19,069 bases of DNA from Pseudobutyrivibrio sp. UBA1225 (GTDB taxonomy: Bacteria > Bacillota > Clostridia > Lachnospirales > Lachnospiraceae). The translations under genes were made by a program, and so were the position numbers. Shown piece after piece: positions 15,109 through 19,069 of this stretch; position 1 is the first letter of the stretch, and the number at the start of each line of letters is the position of its first letter. A model generated the notes under the pieces. It did no database searches and was not told where the DNA came from. It saw only the letters and a list, made by a program, of their open reading frames with translations. Where the stretch lies: assembly GCA_002309345.1 (NCBI GenBank), contig DBWZ01000024.1, forward strand, positions 1 through 19,069. The letters run 5' to 3'.

Positions 15109-15123
15109 AAACAACAATATATT

Positions 15124-15145
15124 AAAAATCCATCAGAGATGTGAT
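15124..15145 (-). terminator. Terminator of the sugar transporter operon
   Basis: On the minus strand ATC-A-CATC pairs with GATG-GAT around a TCT loop (seven pairs, one unpaired base), followed at once by TTTTTAATA, within 26 bp of the last permease stop codon. Confidence 0.55.
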
Positions 15146-15149
15146 TCTT

Positions 15150-16049
15150 TTATTCCTTAACTCCACCGAGGGTGAGTCCAGTTACGAAGTATTTCTGCAA
15201 GAATGGATAAATGCAGACAATAGGTAACATTGTTACTACGGTAGCTGCTGCTCTGATAGATGTAGGAGTGATTCCACCCTCAGAGTTCTTCATTGCAGTT
15301 GCATTTGATGCCTGGTTGGTTACTGAAGAAAGTAACTTCATCAACTCGTACTGTAATGTTGTATACTCTGTAGCCATTCTGTTGTAGAGCATTGCATCGA
15401 ACCATGAGTTCCACTGGAATACAGCTACGAAGAGTGCAACAGTAGCATAAACCGGTTTACAAAGTGGAGAAATAATCTTGAGGAAGATAGTAGTATAACC
15501 AGCTCCATCTAACTGTGCAGACTCCTCTAAACTGTCAGGTATACCTCTCATATAGGTTCTGATTACCAGCATGTTAAAGGCAGATATCATTCCCGGAATT
15601 ACATAAACCATAAAGCTGTTTGTAAGACCAAGTGTTTTATAAAGAATAAAGATTGGAATCATTCCACCATTAACATACATTGTGATTACCCAAAACAGTG
15701 AAATCTGCTTTGAGAAAATAAAGTTTTTTCTACTAACAATAAATGCAAGAATTGCATTTGTAACAAGTGCAAGCAATGTACCAATAACAGTTCTGAGAAC
15801 AGTGATATATGCACCAGTTACGAGGTTATCCTTCTCCAATACTGTTTTGTAGTTTTTCAATGTAAACATTCTAGGCCATAGATATATACCGCCGCGAAGA
15901 GCATCTGAACCATCGTTCAAAGAAATAGCCACAGTATTAAGAACTGGATAAAGTGTTACTATAACAAACACTAACATAAATATTGTATTGAAAATTCTGA
16001 AGGCCAAATCTGCGCCTGAAATTCTTTTTAGTGTTATCTTCTGTTTCAT
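15150..16049 (-). CDS. Sugar ABC transporter permease, LplC/YtcP type
   Basis: Inner-membrane permease of a CUT1-type carbohydrate importer, 299 residues with about six transmembrane helices, the first at about 18-40. The cytoplasmic EAA loop that docks the ATPase is clear: EESAQLDGAGYTTIFLKIISP at about 175-195. The ending VTGLTLGGVKE is characteristic of the LplC/YtcP group. GGAGG lies 6 bases before the ATG, and the gene starts 14 bp after the lplB-type permease. It would form a heterodimer with that permease. No ATP-binding gene is adjacent, as usual in this group, where a shared MsmK-like ATPase is encoded elsewhere. The substrate is inferred, not shown: acidic or neutral xylo-oligosaccharides. 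Confidence 0.92.
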   Translation of the reverse strand: MKQKITLKRISGADLAFRIFNTIFMLVFVIVTLYPVLNTVAISLNDGSDALRGGIYLWPRMFTLKNYKTVLEKDNLVTGAYITVLRTVIGTLLALVTNAILAFIVSRKNFIFSKQISLFWVITMYVNGGMIPIFILYKTLGLTNSFMVYVIPGMISAFNMLVIRTYMRGIPDSLEESAQLDGAGYTTIFLKIISPLCKPVYATVALFVAVFQWNSWFDAMLYNRMATEYTTLQYELMKLLSSVTNQASNATAMKNSEGGITPTSIRAAATVVTMLPIVCIYPFLQKYFVTGLTLGGVKE

Positions 16050-16063
16050 CTTCGGCCTCCTTC

Positions 16064-16981
16064 CTAGAATAATCTTTCTTCGCCGTGTCTCTTCGCCATG
16101 TTGTTGAAGAATACAACGAGAATAATACTAACCAAACTCTTGAAGATACCAGCGGCCGTACCAAGTGCATAGTCATTTTGACTGATACCCCATTTCAATA
16201 CGTAGATATCGATGGTCTGAGAAACTTTCATGATAAGATCGTTTCCGAGCAAGTACTGAATTTCGAAACCAGCATTCAAAACATTACCAACATTCATAAG
16301 TAAAAGAATCATGATTGTTGGCTTGATGCCAGGCAATGTGACGTTTTTAATCTTTGCCCATCTTCCAGCGCCGTCGATAGCTGCTGCTTCATAGAGTGAA
16401 GGATCGATTGATGTAATAGCTGCTAAATATATAATTGCATTCCAACCTGTTTCCTTCCATACATTCGCAAAGGCAACAATCGGCCAGAAATATTTTTCGT
16501 GTGCAAAAAAGTTGATTGGCGCTTTTAAGATATGGAAGTGAACCAAAAGCTCATTAACGATACCTGAGCCGGAAAGCGCATCGTGTAAAATACCTGTTAC
16601 AATAATCCAAGATAAGAAGTGTGGTAGATATGAAATAGTCTGAACTACCTTTTTACCACCTTTGGTTGCAACCTCATTTAAGAGAATCGCAAATACGATA
16701 GCCATAACAAAAGTTACAACTAGATTAATAATACCCATTGCCAGAGTGTTTCGAATAACTCTAAGAAATGTGGCATCGGAAAATAAGAATTTGAATTTGT
16801 CCAAACCAATAAAATCAGAATGTAAAATACCTGTTACTGGCTTGTAATTTTCAAAGGCCATAGCCCAACCAAAAAGAGGAACATAATAAAATATGATTCC
16901 ATAGATAGTAAGAATAGCCGCCCAGACTAAAAGAACTTTTTGGTGCTTTAAGTCAGCTATTGTGAACGATTTTTTCTTCAT
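16064..16981 (-). CDS. Sugar ABC transporter permease, LplB type
   Basis: The partner permease, 305 residues, with a longer N-terminal cytoplasmic part, a first helix at about 17-34 and the segment YYVPLFGWAMAFENYKP (about 32-48) diagnostic of LplB-type proteins. The ATPase-docking EAA loop is YEAAAIDGAGRWAKIKNVTLP at about 197-218. GGAGG lies about 5 bases before the ATG. It follows the solute-binding protein gene by 103 bp, across a strong hairpin, and precedes the LplC-type gene by 14 bp. Together the three genes form an LplABC-like importer. Confidence 0.93.
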   Translation of the reverse strand: MKKKSFTIADLKHQKVLLVWAAILTIYGIIFYYVPLFGWAMAFENYKPVTGILHSDFIGLDKFKFLFSDATFLRVIRNTLAMGIINLVVTFVMAIVFAILLNEVATKGGKKVVQTISYLPHFLSWIIVTGILHDALSGSGIVNELLVHFHILKAPINFFAHEKYFWPIVAFANVWKETGWNAIIYLAAITSIDPSLYEAAAIDGAGRWAKIKNVTLPGIKPTIMILLLMNVGNVLNAGFEIQYLLGNDLIMKVSQTIDIYVLKWGISQNDYALGTAAGIFKSLVSIILVVFFNNMAKRHGEERLF

Positions 16982-17024
16982 TTCTTCCTCCCATTAGGAT
17001 TTTATCCGCTTTTTAGGTATAAAA

Positions 17025-17056
17025 GTGGTGGGCATCAGTAGGATAATGCCCACCAC
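17025..17056 (-). terminator. Intercistronic hairpin/attenuator after the solute-binding protein gene
   Basis: GTGGTGGGCAT (17025-17035) pairs perfectly with ATGCCCACCAC (17046-17056) around a 10-base loop. On the minus strand TTTTATACC follows. Placed between the binding-protein gene and the permease genes, it probably terminates most transcripts or protects the upstream mRNA, giving more binding protein than permease. Confidence 0.8.
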
Positions 17057-17084
17057 GGGTTAGTTAAACCTATTTACTACCTAA

Positions 17085-18752
17085 TTATTTCTCATATTTT
17101 TTTGCTGCTTCGATTCGACGATCAAGCTCTTCTTGCATCTCTTTTATGAAGTCCTGAGGCTTGCAATCATCGTAAGCTTTCATGTAATCACCCCAAGTTT
17201 TGTCAAAGTCTTTAGCCATAACAACCTTTGGAAGCCATTCGTGCTTACACTCTGTCATCTTAGCCCAAGCTGTACCACCTGGTGTAGATGTTGTAAGTGT
17301 CTGAGAATATGTGTACATTGGATACCATGGTCCTGGTGGCTCAGATGTTCCGATGAAATCAATGTATGTCTTAGCACCATAAGCATCGAAGCATTCCTTA
17401 AGAGTATCTGAAAGTCCATCATAGAACTCACTCTCTTGGTTCTCAGGTCTCATAGCATTCTTGCCATCGCGGCTTGTACCATCCCAACGTGGGAAGTATG
17501 AGTATGGGCAAAGCTCTTGTGCCTTGTAACCCTGATCAGCACAGTTCTTTCTCTCTTCAGGAGTTCTATAGAACATGCCATCATCGCCTACTTCATAATC
17601 AGTTCCTTCAACACCCCAGAATCTGAGATCGTGAATTTCCTGACCAAGAAGGTCATTTACAAACTGAAGTGCACCCTCAACATCCTCACAGCTTGTTGTA
17701 ATAGCAAGACCAGAAGAAACATTAACGACTCCGCCTGAGTTATGCCACTGATTCTTCATTCCCTTTTCAATTGTGATTGGAAGTGGAACATACTGGCAAC
17801 CCTGCTTGTCAAGACCTGCTGTCTTGATAGCATCGTTAGCGTTAAGGTAATCCCACCACTGGTCAATCATACCTACTACACAACCTGTAGAAAGCTTTGC
17901 AATATATTCATCATAAATCTGAGTAAATGACTCTGGATCTACGATACCCTTCTGATACTCCTCGTTAAGCTTCTTGAAATACTTTTCAGCTGTTGGAGTT
18001 GTATTGTAATCGATAATCTTCTTTGTATCTGGATCTACGATACAAGAACCATCATTTGGATATCCATCAAGGAACTGTGGAGCATTCTCTAAGCAGAAAT
18101 ATCTCCAGTCATCACAAAGAATTGTGTAAGGAATATTCTTTGTTCCATCTTCCATTGTTGGATTTGCTTCAACGTAATCCTCGATAAGGTCGAAGTACTC
18201 ATCCATAGTCTCAATCTTTGGATATCCAGCCCACTTAAGAACTCTGGTCTGAATCCAAAATGCCTCATCATTCTGCTCTACAGCTCTCTCCTCACCATAG
18301 ATGTTAGAGAACTGTGGAATCCAGTAGATATGTCCGTCTGACTGACGAAGGCTATCCCATTCCTGCTCTGTAAAGAACTCTTTAATGTTTGGGTACTTGT
18401 CGATGTAATCATCAAGTGCAACAAGTGCACCAGCCTCATACATAGTGATTGAACCATCACCTGCATCAACAAAATCTGGATAATCGCCGCTGGCAATAAG
18501 TGTACCGATTGCCTCTTTTGCTGTCTGGCCTGTAAGCCAAGTCTCCTTAACCTTTACACCTGTCTTTTCAGCAATAATCTTTTGGATAGCATTATCCTTG
18601 TTAATCTCGTTACCAGGCACTGCAAAGAACGCATCAAACTCTTTGATACCGTCTTTGTTCACTGCGCCACCACTGCCGCCTTTAGTACAACCGACGAGCA
18701 TGCTAGCGAGCATTGTGGTGACCAATAATCCACTCACAATTTTTTTCTTCAT
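17085..18752 (-). CDS. Extracellular solute-binding lipoprotein of the sugar ABC transporter (LplA/LipO type)
   Basis: Captures the sugar outside the cell and delivers it to the two permeases. The 555-residue precursor starts MKKKIVSGLLVTTMLASM and has a lipobox LVGC with Cys22 as the lipidation site, followed by a Gly/Ser-rich linker. Thereafter it is a large family-1 binding protein of the LplA class. Residues rich in Trp and Tyr (for example YWIPQF, WWDYLN, PYSYFPRWDG, GPWYPMYTY) are suited to stacking on sugars. AGGAGGG lies 5 bases before the ATG. First gene of its operon, followed by a strong hairpin. The homologous Lpl/YtcP systems of Paenibacillus serve aldouronate uptake; together with rex and the glucuronate operon that suggests the same here, as inference. 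Confidence 0.92.
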   Translation of the reverse strand: MKKKIVSGLLVTTMLASMLVGCTKGGSGGAVNKDGIKEFDAFFAVPGNEINKDNAIQKIIAEKTGVKVKETWLTGQTAKEAIGTLIASGDYPDFVDAGDGSITMYEAGALVALDDYIDKYPNIKEFFTEQEWDSLRQSDGHIYWIPQFSNIYGEERAVEQNDEAFWIQTRVLKWAGYPKIETMDEYFDLIEDYVEANPTMEDGTKNIPYTILCDDWRYFCLENAPQFLDGYPNDGSCIVDPDTKKIIDYNTTPTAEKYFKKLNEEYQKGIVDPESFTQIYDEYIAKLSTGCVVGMIDQWWDYLNANDAIKTAGLDKQGCQYVPLPITIEKGMKNQWHNSGGVVNVSSGLAITTSCEDVEGALQFVNDLLGQEIHDLRFWGVEGTDYEVGDDGMFYRTPEERKNCADQGYKAQELCPYSYFPRWDGTSRDGKNAMRPENQESEFYDGLSDTLKECFDAYGAKTYIDFIGTSEPPGPWYPMYTYSQTLTTSTPGGTAWAKMTECKHEWLPKVVMAKDFDKTWGDYMKAYDDCKPQDFIKEMQEELDRRIEAAKKYEK

Positions 18753-18885
18753 GTAAACCCTCCTAATTTTTTCGTAGACACTACGGTCCCTTTCTTATGT
18801 CTTCATTCTATGAAAAATCCCCCTGCAAAACATCCGAGAAATTATAGAAAAAGGTAGGATAAATTATAGACATACAAAATTCATC

Positions 18886-18970
18886 CGGTACCCCAAGCTG
18901 CACCCCTACCAAAACTCACCCTGCAGCTCTAGCCCCTAGGCCTCCGGCGCCCCGCCCCGCACCACCCCTT
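18886..18970 (-). other. C-rich tract: G-run leader of the solute-binding protein gene on the minus strand
   Basis: The gap 18753-19069 contains this patch. Read on the minus strand, G4 runs at 18968-18965, 18958-18955, 18953-18950 and 18936-18933 are separated by 6, 1 and 13 bases, followed by further G-runs at 18906-18903 and 18894-18891: quadruplex-like. A TATAAT at 18868-18863 (minus) lies between it and the gene but lacks a recognisable -35. The tract is placed relative to the 32-bp repeat and the gene as in the left-end copy, although the two tracts do not align well base by base. Confidence 0.5.
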
Positions 18971-18994
18971 GGGCCAGCAGTCGTTCCTAATGTT

Positions 18995-19026
18995 GACAAT
19001 TGAGCTAAGATTATAGATTTTCTTAG
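18995..19026. repeat. Right copy of the 32-bp terminal inverted repeat
   Basis: Reverse complement of 4-35 with one difference. Here CTAAGA (19005-19010) and TCTTAG (19021-19026) form a 6-bp hairpin stem with a 10-base loop. TTGACA at 18993-18998, a perfect -35 hexamer, points outward toward the window end; the best hexamer 17 bp on (GATTTT) is a poor -10. Confidence 0.8.
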
Positions 19027-19046
19027 CGCCAAAAGGGAGCATCTAC

Positions 19047-19069
19047 ATGTGTCTTTCTATAGCTTTTAC
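19047..19069 (+). CDS. Possible 5' end of a gene running off the window
   Basis: GGGAG at 19035-19039 is followed after 7 bases by ATG and the codons for MCLSIAF before the sequence ends. The ribosome site is good and the repeat's TTGACA lies upstream, but seven codons are too few to confirm coding or name a product. Small proteins beginning MCL followed by small or hydrophobic residues include the HypC and CooT-like families, which is only a weak hint. Confidence 0.3.

Noticed and set aside
15150..18752. Lpl-type importer as a peptide or phosphate transporter
   Set aside because: LplB/LplC hallmarks, the LplA-type lipoprotein and neighbouring xylan enzymes all favour carbohydrate import.

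Overview
The window looks like chromosomal DNA of a low-GC, anaerobic, plant-fibre-degrading Firmicute, most likely a Lachnospiraceae member of the Butyrivibrio/Pseudobutyrivibrio/Roseburia type. This rests on AT-rich coding, strong AGGAGG-type ribosome sites, an LplABC-type sugar importer without its own ATPase, an intracellular GH8 exo-oligoxylanase and a full glucuronate pathway. The assignment is inference from gene content; no rRNA, tRNA or CRISPR is present.

Layout. 1-1828 (+): a repeat and G-rich leader, then a membrane GGDEF protein with a TPR-like extracytoplasmic part. 1906-7939 (-): an operon reading leftward, kdgA(eda)-uxuA-uxuB-uxaC-kdgK, followed by a 45-codon small gene and a terminator. 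7940-8207: a divergent control region with direct repeats and an elaborate hairpin-forming element. 8208-9089 (+): an AraC-type regulator. 9221-11420 (+): an OPT-family transporter translationally overlapping a stand-alone PqqD-like protein. 11404-13098 (-): a phosphohexomutase converging on the PqqD gene with overlapping 3' ends. 13150-13600: a repeat-rich gap. 13601-14728 (-): GH8 reducing-end xylose-releasing exo-oligoxylanase (Rex). 14735-15149: promoter and operator of rex, a 226-bp palindromic element, and the terminator of the transporter operon. 15150-18752 (-): solute-binding lipoprotein plus two permeases. 18753-19069: GC-rich leader, inverted copy of the left-end repeat, and possibly the first codons of another gene.

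How the parts fit. The lipoprotein and permeases probably import (methylglucurono)xylo-oligosaccharides. Rex trims xylose from their reducing ends in the cytoplasm. Glucuronate released from the acidic oligosaccharides passes through UxaC (to fructuronate), UxuB (to mannonate), UxuA (to 2-keto-3-deoxygluconate), KdgK (to KDPG) and KdgA (to pyruvate and glyceraldehyde-3-phosphate). The enzyme that removes glucuronate from oligosaccharides (GH67 or GH115), a beta-xylosidase and the transport ATPase are not in the window. The AraC protein is the obvious candidate regulator of the divergent uronate operon.

The least expected content is non-coding: two related intergenic palindromic elements (8043-8186 and 14883-15108) sharing sequence blocks, an inverted 32-bp repeat (31/32 identical) at the two window ends with adjoining G-run tracts, a strong hairpin inside the PqqD-like gene, and palindromes lying inside predicted promoters. 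No complete undescribed multi-gene system could be demonstrated.
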